This document shows, one piece after another, positions 1 through 6,750 of a DNA stretch of 11,679 bases. Below the pieces are notes generated by a model. That model searched no databases, had not been told where the DNA came from, and saw only the letters and a program-made list of their open reading frames with translations. The DNA comes from an uncultured Oscillospiraceae bacterium (GTDB lineage Bacteria > Bacillota > Clostridia > Oscillospirales > Acutalibacteraceae): contig URQJ01000045.1 in NCBI GenBank assembly GCA_900549945.1, positions 1-11,679 of the forward strand, written 5' to 3'. A program made the translations under genes and the position numbers. Within the stretch, counting starts at the first letter, position 1. The number at the start of each line of letters is the position of its first letter.

Positions 1-51
1 CGGCGACCACCGAGATCTACACTCTTTCCCTACACGACGCTCTTCCGATCT
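1..51 (+). other. Illumina TruSeq universal adapter remnant (artefact)
   Basis: The first 51 bases begin CGGCGACCACCGAGATCT and end ACGCTCTTCCGATCT. This matches the TruSeq universal adapter lacking its first seven bases. The junction with genomic DNA lies after base 51. The forward orientation at a left contig end fits adapter read-through in reads assembled as the reverse complement. It should be masked; nothing here is genomic. Confidence 0.98.
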
Positions 52-85
52 GCGCCAATCTGTTTGCCAAAACTGGATTTGCCAT
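52..85 (-). CDS. 5' end of an unidentified leftward gene
   Basis: On the minus strand an ATG at 85 is preceded by GGAGAGAAGG (plus 95-104), eight bases upstream, a good Shine-Dalgarno sequence. The frame reads MANPVLANRLA and is then interrupted by the sequencing adapter. Only eleven codons are available, so no family can be named. A copy of the LacI-type palindrome lies about 50 bases upstream at 137-150, which suggests that this gene belongs to the same regulon as the divergent sugar operon. It could be a further catabolic or transport gene. The call rests on the ribosome binding site, the start codon and the operator-like site, not on homology. Confidence 0.5.
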
Positions 86-136
86 TTTTTATGCCTTCTC
101 TCCAAAAAGATTTATATTCAGCGGCTGTCCGCTAAA

Positions 137-150
137 TTAACACGTGTTTA
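137..150. promoter_or_regulatory. Candidate LacI-family operator O1
   Basis: TTAACACGTGTTTA contains the perfect 10-bp palindrome AACACGTGTT (139-148). It shares the 12 bases AACACGTGTTTA exactly with the site in the operon promoter at 1552-1563. It lies between the lacI terminator and the start of the truncated leftward gene, where it could control that gene. I could not identify a convincing -35/-10 pair around it. Confidence 0.6.
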
Positions 151-162
151 GAATAATATCGG

Positions 163-186
163 AAAAACGGGCCGCTGCGCAGCCCG
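163..186 (-). terminator. Intrinsic terminator of the lacI-type gene
   Basis: Read on the minus strand, CGGGCTGC and GCGGCCCG form an 8-bp stem (one T-G wobble) with a GCA loop at 186-168. The stem is followed by TTTTT (167-163). It lies about 25 bases after the regulator's stop codon and should separate it from the truncated leftward gene. Confidence 0.75.
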
Positions 187-210
187 GCAGATCCGCGGCT
201 CTTGCACCTT

Positions 211-1251
211 TCAGCGCTCGATGCGGCGGCAGGAGCCGCCCTCGATAAACCGGCTTTGGATGAACACGCTCTGGGGCACGTTCTCCTTTTTCTCGATCGT
301 GTCGATCACGCGGTCGACAAGCGAGGTGAACATCTCCTTGAAATCGAAGGACACGGTCGTCAGCGTCGGCGAGATGCGCCGGCCGCGCTCGTGGCCGTCC
401 GCGCCGACGACGGAGATGTCGTCCGGAATTTTCAGGCCGAGCTCCGCGCACGCATCGTAAACGCCGAAGGCCACGCCGTCGTTGTTCGCGCACACGGCGG
501 TCGGCAGGTCGTCCATACAGGCGGAAAGCATGCGCTTTGCGGCCTCGTAGCCGGTTTCCTTGACGATGCCGCCGTAGGTCATCCACTTGTTCTGCATCGG
601 CAGGCTGTGCTTGATCATGCCGCGGATGTAGCTTTCGTGGCGGTGGATGCAGCTCAGGCGGCTCAGATCGCCGTCGATGATCGCGATCTTGCGGTGGCCG
701 AGATTATACAGGTAATCGATCGTCTCCTCGCCGGAGTTGCGGTCGAAATTGACGCAGATCCGGTTCGGGATGTCCTCGTTTTCGTGGTAGTAGTCGAACA
801 GGCCGACGATTTTTTCCAGCCCGACGAGCTCGTCTACGAGCGGCTCGGTGTTGCTCGTGCCGATGAAAATACCGGCGTCGATGCGGCCCTCCATGAAGAT
901 CTTGCGCACGTAATTGATATTGTGCTTTTCCGTGATGTTGTCGAGCACACAGGCGAGCACGAGGTAGCCGCGCCGCGCGGCAGCGTCGACAATGTGCATG
1001 AAGTAGCTGCTCGTGAGCGAATCGCGCGCGATGCCCGCACGGCCCATCCAGAACAGGCCGAGCGTCTTTGTGCCCTTGCCGGTGAGAAGCTGCCCGGAAA
1101 GCAGCGGGTAGTAGTGGTGCTCCTTGATGACCTTCATGACCTTCTCCCGCGTTTCCTCCGGCACGTTCGAGTAACCGTTGACCACGCGGCTGACGGTGCT
1201 GCGGGAGACGCCCGCGAGCCTTGCGATGTCGTTGCTGTTGATTCGTTTCAA
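211..1251 (-). CDS. LacI-family transcriptional regulator
   Basis: This 346-residue protein is of standard LacI/GalR length. Residues 6-25 form the N-terminal helix-turn-helix (DIARLAGVSRSTVSRVVNG). The hinge follows at about 47-56, then a periplasmic-binding-protein-like effector domain ending with the usual ISVVGADG and PTLTTVSFD elements. The hinge reads YYPLLSGQLL instead of the common YxPNxxARxL, keeping only the Tyr, the Pro and the final Leu. The start is TTG at 1251, supported by GAAAGGA eight bases upstream; no ATG fits better. It is divergent from the sugar operon and flanked by three matching palindromes, so it probably represses the operon, itself and the truncated leftward gene until a sugar ligand binds. 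The effector is unknown. Confidence 0.93.
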   Translation of the reverse strand: MKRINSNDIARLAGVSRSTVSRVVNGYSNVPEETREKVMKVIKEHHYYPLLSGQLLTGKGTKTLGLFWMGRAGIARDSLTSSYFMHIVDAAARRGYLVLACVLDNITEKHNINYVRKIFMEGRIDAGIFIGTSNTEPLVDELVGLEKIVGLFDYYHENEDIPNRICVNFDRNSGEETIDYLYNLGHRKIAIIDGDLSRLSCIHRHESYIRGMIKHSLPMQNKWMTYGGIVKETGYEAAKRMLSACMDDLPTAVCANNDGVAFGVYDACAELGLKIPDDISVVGADGHERGRRISPTLTTVSFDFKEMFTSLVDRVIDTIEKKENVPQSVFIQSRFIEGGSCRRIER

Positions 1252-1392
1252 ATTGCTGATCCTTTCTGTAAACGCTGTAGCTTTTGAAAGCGCCCTCAGC
1301 TTGTATTTTAAGGCGGCGGGTCGAAAAAGTAAAGCGCGGAACGCGAAGTCTGTCGAAAGGACGGGGGAAAAGAGATTTTGCAGCGAAAACTA

Positions 1393-1406
1393 TAAACACA
1401 AGTTTA
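1393..1406. promoter_or_regulatory. Candidate LacI-family operator O2 (autoregulatory)
   Basis: TAAACACAAGTTTA differs from the core of the sites at 137-150 and 1550-1563 only at the two central bases (AA for GT). It falls at roughly +4 to +17 of the predicted lacI transcript, where a bound repressor would block its own gene. Confidence 0.5.
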
Positions 1407-1415
1407 CTACGATAA

Positions 1416-1445
1416 ATACTAGCATTTCACGGTCGATTATGTCAA
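1416..1445 (-). promoter_or_regulatory. Probable promoter of the lacI-type gene
   Basis: On the minus strand there is a perfect -35 TTGACA (plus 1445-1440), an 18-base spacer and a -10 TAGTAT (1421-1416). Transcription would start near 1409, giving a leader of about 160 nt before the TTG start codon. Confidence 0.6.
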
Positions 1446-1493
1446 TAGGGGTGCGATCGATTTTTTTGAAAACGGCCATGTTTGGGTGTTTTG

Positions 1494-1519
1494 TATATGT
1501 GGAATCGCTTCCATATGTA
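1494..1519. promoter_or_regulatory. Imperfect 26-bp palindrome upstream of the operon promoter
   Basis: The half-sites TATATGTGGAA and TTCCATATGTATA flank a TCGC centre, and ten of thirteen positions are complementary. The centre is about 75 bases before the predicted operon start site, a typical position for an activator. A TATAAT directly follows at 1520-1525 but has no acceptable -35, so it may be chance. The element is unrelated in sequence to the LacI-type palindromes. Confidence 0.35.
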
Positions 1520-1546
1520 TATAATAGCAGAAGTGCAAAAATACAC

Positions 1547-1575
1547 TTGAAAACACGTGTTTATTATGTTATGAT
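1547..1575 (+). promoter_or_regulatory. Promoter of the sugar transport operon
   Basis: A -35 TTGAAA (1547-1552), an ideal 17-base spacer and a -10 TATGAT (1570-1575) predict a start near 1582. This lies 48 bases before the first gene. The spacer holds the LacI-type palindrome. Confidence 0.7.
1550..1563. promoter_or_regulatory. Candidate LacI-family operator O3 in the operon promoter
   Basis: AAACACGTGTTT (1551-1562) is a perfect 12-bp palindrome with a central CG, typical of LacI-family operators. It overlaps the end of the -35 and fills the promoter spacer, so binding would exclude RNA polymerase. The 12-base core AACACGTGTTTA recurs exactly at 139-150. Confidence 0.72.
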
Positions 1576-1629
1576 ACTATTAACAAAAACGGGGGCCGAA
1601 CCGGAGCTCCCAAAAAAGGGGGAGAGAAT

Positions 1630-2526
1630 ATGGCAGAAAAAATCGACAAATCCAGCGTGTGGTACCGTGATGACGATGAATCGATCCTTGAGGTTTACGA
1701 TGTGGAGACCGGGGAGCGCACGATTCTGAAAGAATTCGACTACTTGATCGAGGCGCCCAACTGGTCGCCGGACGGCAGATTCCTGACGTATAACAGCGAC
1801 GGCCGGATCTTTAAGTTCGATCTGGAGACGAAGGAGAGCTGCGAGGTATTTACGGATTTTGTCACGAACTGCAACAACGATCACGTCCTGTCGCCCGAGG
1901 GCAGCCGCATCGCGGTGAGCCACGGTACGAAGGAGGACGGGAAATCGAGAATCTACACGGTGCCGCTGACGGGCGGCGTGCCGCGGCTGATCACGCCGCT
2001 CGCGCCGAGCTACCTGCACGGCTGGTCGCCGGACGGCGAAACGCTCGCGTATTGTGCCGAGCGCAACGGGGAGTTTGATATTTACACGATTCCGGTAAAC
2101 GGCGGCGAGGAGAAGCGCCTCACGGACGCGCCCGGCCTAAACGACGGCCCGGAATACGACAGCGCGGGCGAGTACATCTGGTTCAACTCCGTGCGCAGCG
2201 GCCTGATGCAGGCGTGGCGCATGAAGGCGGACGGCTCCGAGCAGACGCAGATGACGTTCGACGAAAACTGGAACACTTGGTTCCCGCACATTTCGCCGGA
2301 CCGCACGAAGGTCGTGATGCTCGCGTACCGCAAGGGCGACGTGGCACCGGGCGAGCATGTGCCGCACAAGCACGTGGAGCTGCGCCTGATGGACTCCGCG
2401 GGCGGCCCGGTGAAAACCGTAGCCGAGCTTTTCGGCGGGCAGGGCACGATCAACGTCAATTCCTGGTCGCCGGACAGCAAAAAATTCGCGTTCGTCAGCT
2501 ACCGCATCCGCGGGCAGGAAGTCTGA
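1630..2526 (+). CDS. PD40/TolB-like cytoplasmic beta-propeller protein
   Basis: The protein has 298 residues and neither a signal peptide nor a membrane segment, so it should stay in the cytoplasm, unlike true TolB. Six PD40-type blades are visible with their W/I/L-S-P-D-G cores near residues 45, 88, 132, 176, 221 and 279. A His cluster (H243, H246, H248) lies between blades five and six. The start ATG follows GGGGGAG (1618-1624). It is the first gene of the operon, directly behind the LacI-controlled promoter. Proteins of this family are often labelled TolB-like or biopolymer transporter Tol, but those labels do not fit a cytoplasmic protein in a sugar operon. Some cytoplasmic propellers, such as oligogalacturonate lyase, are carbohydrate lyases; a catalytic or sugar-binding role here is only an inference. 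Confidence 0.85.
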   Translation: MAEKIDKSSVWYRDDDESILEVYDVETGERTILKEFDYLIEAPNWSPDGRFLTYNSDGRIFKFDLETKESCEVFTDFVTNCNNDHVLSPEGSRIAVSHGTKEDGKSRIYTVPLTGGVPRLITPLAPSYLHGWSPDGETLAYCAERNGEFDIYTIPVNGGEEKRLTDAPGLNDGPEYDSAGEYIWFNSVRSGLMQAWRMKADGSEQTQMTFDENWNTWFPHISPDRTKVVMLAYRKGDVAPGEHVPHKHVELRLMDSAGGPVKTVAELFGGQGTINVNSWSPDSKKFAFVSYRIRGQEV

Positions 2527-2609
2527 CGGCGCGGACAAGCTGCAAAAGGGCAGATGCAGCCGGTCGGCTGTGCGCAATACAGTATTAAAGAAAGAGTGGA
2601 GGAAAAGTA

Positions 2610-4313
2610 ATGAAAAAGCAGAAGATCACCCGCATTCTCGCGGTGCTGCTTGCGCTTTCGATGCTCGTCGGCCTCACGGCCTGCGCGGGCGGTGAAACCT
2701 CTGAGCCGTCTGCGGGCGGCGAAGCCTCGGCGAGTGAGGTGAGCGTTGCCGAAAATGACGGCCCCCTCACCCCGTATGAGGAGCCGATCACGATCACGTG
2801 GGCGGTACAGGCCTCGCCCGTTCAGCAGTTTATCGACGGCGATACCTACGACGACAACGTCTGGTCGCGCCTCATCAAGGAAAAGCTGAACATCGACCTC
2901 GAGGTCGCGTTCTCCGCGGATACCACCACGGACGCGTACAAGCAGAAGATGAACGTGATGCTCGCCTCCGGCGAGTTCCCGGACGTCGTGCGCTGGAGCG
3001 ACAGAACCTTCTTCAAGCAGGCGCAGGAGGCCGGCTTCATTCAGCCGATCGGCCCGTCGTTCGACGCATACGCGACCGACGCGGTCAAGGCGTATGAAAC
3101 AAATTACGCGGAAGCCTTTGAGGGCGCGACGATCGACGGTGTGCTCTACGCTTTCCCGTATATGAACGATAACTTCCATCAGGCGTACAACCTCTGGATC
3201 CGCGACGACTGGCTGGAGAACACCGGCACAGAGCCGCCGAAAACCGTTGAGGAAATGATCGAGCTCGCGCGGATCTTCACGGAGGAAGACCCGGACGGCA
3301 ACGGCGTGGACGATACATACGGTTTCGCGCTTTCCGGCACAGTCACGCAGAACAACTACGCGACACTGACGGGACTTGCGAACGCATTCGGCGTTCCGGG
3401 CTTCGATTCCACCGGCACGTTCTTCCGCAAGGATGACGGCGAACTCACCTTTGCGTGGATCCAGCCCGAAATGAAGGAGGTTCTTTCGATCCTCCGCGAC
3501 ATGTACGAGAAGGGCTACATCAATCCGGAATTCACGGCGGACGACGTTTCGACGATGGAGGAGGATGTGACGAACGGCACGATCGGCATGGCGTACGGCC
3601 CGTGCTGGGGCACGTGGCACCCGTACAACTACTCCTATCAGGCGGACGGCGTGATCACGCGCCCGTACCCGATTCCCGAGGCGGAGGGCTACACCCCGAA
3701 GATCGGCATTGAATCCGCAAAGACCGGCGACCTGTTTATGATCGGCGCGGGCTGCGAGCACCCGGAGGCGATCGTGAAGATCCTGAACCTCTACGAGCAG
3801 GTTGCGATCAGCTCCGACGACCCGAACGACTTCCAGACCTACTGGGCAAACGAACAGTACCGCTTCTGCCCGGCTTACATCGGCATTCCGACCGAGCTCT
3901 TTGCGCCGGTCATCCACGAGGCGCTCGAGGCGGGTACCTCGGAGGGCCTTTCCGGCACGGCGCTCGAATACTACAACTACGTTGTGGGCTTTGAGGACGG
4001 CTCTCTCGCAGACGACACCAACGCCTACGGCACGTGGGGACAGATGAACCTGACCGATCAGGGCGGCTCGATGAAGATCGACCTCGATTATAAGGCGAAC
4101 GGCTGGACCGTCACGAACGTGATGGAGAACGAGCGCCCGGAGATCTGGCTGCAGAACTCCTCCGTGCTCGGCGATATGGTCAACACCACGTTTGTCGACA
4201 TCATCGTCGGCAACCAGCCGGTCGAGTATTTCGACACGTTTGTCGAGAACTGGCTCAACGCGGGCGGACAGGAAACGCTGGACGCGCTCGATGAGATGTA
4301 CCCGGCGGAATAA
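2610..4313 (+). CDS. Lipoprotein solute-binding protein of a carbohydrate ABC transporter
   Basis: This 567-residue protein should capture the substrate outside the membrane and deliver it to the two permeases that follow. Residues 1-24 are a lipoprotein signal (MKKQK start, hydrophobic core) ending in the lipobox L22-T23-A24-C25. Cys25 would be lipidated, and an acidic, Ser/Gly/Ala-rich linker runs to about residue 60. The body has family 1 binding-protein features such as ASGEFPDVV (129-137) and the calcium-loop-like DPDGNGVDDTYG (237-248). The size and the LplB/LplC-type partners place it with LplA/LipO-type oligosaccharide binders. The ATG has a strong TGGAGG at 2597-2602. The substrate cannot be read from the sequence. 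Confidence 0.92.
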   Translation: MKKQKITRILAVLLALSMLVGLTACAGGETSEPSAGGEASASEVSVAENDGPLTPYEEPITITWAVQASPVQQFIDGDTYDDNVWSRLIKEKLNIDLEVAFSADTTTDAYKQKMNVMLASGEFPDVVRWSDRTFFKQAQEAGFIQPIGPSFDAYATDAVKAYETNYAEAFEGATIDGVLYAFPYMNDNFHQAYNLWIRDDWLENTGTEPPKTVEEMIELARIFTEEDPDGNGVDDTYGFALSGTVTQNNYATLTGLANAFGVPGFDSTGTFFRKDDGELTFAWIQPEMKEVLSILRDMYEKGYINPEFTADDVSTMEEDVTNGTIGMAYGPCWGTWHPYNYSYQADGVITRPYPIPEAEGYTPKIGIESAKTGDLFMIGAGCEHPEAIVKILNLYEQVAISSDDPNDFQTYWANEQYRFCPAYIGIPTELFAPVIHEALEAGTSEGLSGTALEYYNYVVGFEDGSLADDTNAYGTWGQMNLTDQGGSMKIDLDYKANGWTVTNVMENERPEIWLQNSSVLGDMVNTTFVDIIVGNQPVEYFDTFVENWLNAGGQETLDALDEMYPAE

Positions 4314-4350
4314 GCCGCAGACAATCGATTAAAGACACAGAGCCCCGGGG

Positions 4351-4380
4351 CGGGGAAGGCATTTGCGTTTGCCTGCCCCG
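4351..4380 (+). promoter_or_regulatory. Intercistronic stem-loop after the binding-protein gene
   Basis: CGGGGAAGGCA and TGCCTGCCCCG form ten pairs around one A-G mismatch with an 8-base loop. Only a broken T run (TTTCTTT) follows, so termination would be partial. Such hairpins after binding-protein genes commonly stabilise upstream mRNA or reduce read-through, keeping the lipoprotein in excess over the permeases. Confidence 0.55.
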
Positions 4381-4409
4381 GGCATTTCTTTAAAAAAGTG
4401 GTGGGGAGT

Positions 4410-5321
4410 ATGGAAAACAAGAAAAAAGCCCCGGGAAGGTTCCGCAGGGAGCTTCCTCTCGTTTTGATGCTGCTGCCGGCCGTTATTCTCGTTGCGGTTT
4501 ACAGCTACGGCTCTATGGTGGGCACGGTCATCGCGTTCCAGAAATTCAACCCGACAAAGGGCTTTTTCGGCTCGCCGTGGGTTGGCTTCGATAATTTCAG
4601 AAACCTGTTCACGATGCCGACCATCGGGCAGGTTATCTACAACACAGTCTTTATTTCCCTGTGCAAAATGATCGGCGGCATCATCGTGCCTGTGATTTTC
4701 GCTTTGCTTCTGAACGAAGTGGCGCGGATTTCCGTGAAGCGCACGTATCAGACGCTTGTCTATCTGCCGCACTTTCTTTCTTGGGTCATTCTCGCCGGTA
4801 TCTTTAAGGATATTTTCTCGCAGACCGGCGTGATCAATACGGCGCTTTCGGCGCTCGGCATGGAGCCTGTCGGCTTTTTGAGCAACCAGCAGCTTTTCCC
4901 GGTCACGATGATCGTGACCGACATTTGGAAGGGCTTCGGCTTCGGCTCGGTCATCTACCTCGCGGCGCTGACCGGCATCGACCAGAACCTCTATGAGGCC
5001 GCGCAGATCGACGGCGCGGGCCGCATTCAGCAGACGATCCACATCACGCTGCCGGGCATTTTGAGCACGATCGTTCTGATGACGGTGCTCAGCATGGCGA
5101 ATATCCTGAACGGCGGCTTCGACCAGATCTACAACATGTACACGCCGGCGGTCTATGCGACAGGCGACATCCTCGACACCTTCGTGTTCCGCCTCGGCAT
5201 CGACAACGCGCAGTTCGCGCTGTCCACCGCCGCAGGGCTCTTTAAATCCGGCGTATCGTTCGTCTTTATCGTGGCGTCCTACTGGCTGGCAGACCGCTTT
5301 GCCGGCTACCGGATCTTCTGA
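4410..5321 (+). CDS. ABC sugar transporter permease, LplB type
   Basis: This is one of two inner-membrane subunits of the importer. It has 303 residues with about six hydrophobic segments. The ATPase-coupling EAA loop (EAAQIDGAGRI, closing with I-T-LPG) spans residues 196-216. The N-terminal region (LLPAVILVAVYSYGSMVGTV) resembles LplB-type permeases. ATG 4410 is preferred on family length. Its GGGGAG (4403-4408) sits only one base upstream, unusually close, and GTG codons at 4398 and 4401 have no ribosome binding site, so the start is less certain than for its neighbours. No ATPase gene is present nearby; a shared MsmK/UgpC-like ATPase encoded elsewhere is expected. Confidence 0.92.
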   Translation: MENKKKAPGRFRRELPLVLMLLPAVILVAVYSYGSMVGTVIAFQKFNPTKGFFGSPWVGFDNFRNLFTMPTIGQVIYNTVFISLCKMIGGIIVPVIFALLLNEVARISVKRTYQTLVYLPHFLSWVILAGIFKDIFSQTGVINTALSALGMEPVGFLSNQQLFPVTMIVTDIWKGFGFGSVIYLAALTGIDQNLYEAAQIDGAGRIQQTIHITLPGILSTIVLMTVLSMANILNGGFDQIYNMYTPAVYATGDILDTFVFRLGIDNAQFALSTAAGLFKSGVSFVFIVASYWLADRFAGYRIF

Positions 5322-5347
5322 CGGGCGCGGGAAAGGTGGTCAATCGT

Positions 5348-6250
5348 ATGGCAAAAACGAAAACTTCCCCCTCGAGAAAGCTTTTTCTCGTGATCAACTA
5401 CATCGTCCTGACGATCGTCTCGCTGATGTGCATCCTGCCGTTCATCAACCTGCTCGCGATCTCGTTTTCGGATAAGACCGCGGTTGCGGCGAACGCGGTT
5501 TCGTTCTGGCCGGTCGGGTTCAACACGGCGGCCTATGAATTCATCCTCGGCAACGATCAGTTCCTGCGCGCGCTCTGGATCTCCGTGCAGCGCACGGTGC
5601 TCGGCGTGCTCGTCAACATCATCTTAATTATTCTCACGGCGTACCCGCTCTCGAAGAGCACGCAGGATTTCCGCCTGCGCAACGTGTTTTCGTGGTTCTT
5701 CGTCGTCACGATCCTGTTTTCCGGCGGCCTGATTCCGACCTACATGGTCGTCAAGTATACCGGGCTTATGGATACGATCTGGGCGCTCGTGCTGCCGGGC
5801 GCGATGCAGGTGTTCAACATGCTTGTCGTCATGAACTACATGCGCAGCCTGCCGAAGGAGCTGGAGGAGGCCGCGTACATCGACGGCGCCGGCCATTTCC
5901 AGACGCTCTTTAACGTCATTCTGCCCGTGTGCACGCCGACGCTCGCGACGGTCACGCTGTTCTCCTTCGTCGGCCACTGGAACAGCTGGTACGACGGTAT
6001 GATCTACATGAACACCGTCGATAAATATCCGCTGCAAACCTATTTGCAGACGATCGTTATCAATCCGGAGGCGTTTTTCCGCAACGCGACGAACATCAGC
6101 GCGGAGCTCGGCAATTTCCTGAACCTTGTCAGCGCGCGCACGACGAACGCCGCGCAGCTCTTCCTTGCGACGATCCCGATCCTCTGCGTCTATCCGTTCC
6201 TGCAAAAATACTTCACGACGGGCCTCGTCATGGGCAGCGTCAAGGGCTGA
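5348..6250 (+). CDS. ABC sugar transporter permease, LplC/YtcP type
   Basis: The second permease has 300 residues and six predicted membrane segments. Its EAA loop (EEAAYIDGAGHFQTL, then VILP) lies at about residues 173-193. It includes the conserved SFSDK stretch after the first helix and FSGGLIPTYM before the central helices, both common in LplC-type subunits. ATG 5348 has AAAGGTGG eight bases upstream and is preferred to the in-frame GTG at 5336. It lies 26 bases after the first permease. The pair should form the heterodimeric channel fed by the lipoprotein encoded at 2610-4313. Confidence 0.93.
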   Translation: MAKTKTSPSRKLFLVINYIVLTIVSLMCILPFINLLAISFSDKTAVAANAVSFWPVGFNTAAYEFILGNDQFLRALWISVQRTVLGVLVNIILIILTAYPLSKSTQDFRLRNVFSWFFVVTILFSGGLIPTYMVVKYTGLMDTIWALVLPGAMQVFNMLVVMNYMRSLPKELEEAAYIDGAGHFQTLFNVILPVCTPTLATVTLFSFVGHWNSWYDGMIYMNTVDKYPLQTYLQTIVINPEAFFRNATNISAELGNFLNLVSARTTNAAQLFLATIPILCVYPFLQKYFTTGLVMGSVKG

Positions 6251-6289
6251 TCCCCGTTTGATTCAATTCTGAAAGGAGCTCCGTTTATT

Positions 6290-6745
6290 ATGAATACACC
6301 GGTCGAAAAGAAAGGCTTTATCCAGATCAACATCGTCGTTTCGGATATCGAAAGGGCGGCGGAGAAATGGGCGGACCTGCTCGGCATCGAAAAGCCGCAG
6401 ATCCGCGTCAACCATCTGGAGGGGGGCGAAAACTACAAGTACCGCGGCAGGCCGGTCTCCTGCGACCTCAAGGTCTGCAACATCGAAATGGAGAATTTCG
6501 TCATCGAGCTGCACGAGCCTGCGGGCGGGGAAAGCTCGTTTCAGGAATTTCTCGACAAGCACGGCAATGGCGTGCACCACATCGGCTTTGAGGTCGGCGA
6601 CAAGCGCGACACGGTGATCGCGGAGCTCGCGGCCGCGGGCTATGATACGGACCGCACGGTCGGCATCTACCCGGGCAGCAGCTGGACGATCGTCGACGGC
6701 GAGGACGACCTCGGCGTCAACCTGAACATCAAGCCGGTGAGGTGA
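6290..6745 (+). CDS. VOC-superfamily (glyoxalase/epimerase-like) protein
   Basis: This 151-residue protein has the paired beta-alpha-beta fold of the vicinal oxygen chelate superfamily. Strand one is IQINIVVSDIERA (11-23), ELHEP lies at 73-77, GNGVHHIGFEV at 92-102, and a final strand at 141-147. The GVHHIGFEV segment is closest to methylmalonyl-CoA epimerase-like members. The usual first-strand His is Gln13, and the usual last-strand Glu is replaced by Asn (GVNLNIK), so the metal site may be altered or absent. The start has AAGGAG at 6273-6278. Its place between transporter and dehydrogenase genes suggests action on the imported compound or a keto intermediate; no reaction can be assigned. 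Confidence 0.85.
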   Translation: MNTPVEKKGFIQINIVVSDIERAAEKWADLLGIEKPQIRVNHLEGGENYKYRGRPVSCDLKVCNIEMENFVIELHEPAGGESSFQEFLDKHGNGVHHIGFEVGDKRDTVIAELAAAGYDTDRTVGIYPGSSWTIVDGEDDLGVNLNIKPVR

Positions 6746-6750
6746 GAGGC

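Noticed and set aside
202..1287. Long plus-strand open frame over the LacI-type gene
   Set aside because: It is antisense to a clear regulator with a full HTH and effector domain. Its Ala/Val/Asp/Arg-rich composition is typical of an antisense shadow in GC-rich DNA.
1520..1525. TATAAT as the main -10 of the sugar operon
   Set aside because: No -35 or TG extension is suitably placed; the TTGAAA-17-TATGAT pair downstream is much better.
2555..2575. Small GC hairpin between the propeller and binding-protein genes as a terminator
   Set aside because: The stem is only about five strong pairs and lacks a T tract, so it is unlikely to stop transcription.
2499..3917. 472-codon minus-strand open frame across the solute-binding protein gene
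   Set aside because: It has no recognisable domain, is Arg/Val/Asp rich, and is antisense to a well-supported lipoprotein gene; GC-rich codon bias explains its length.
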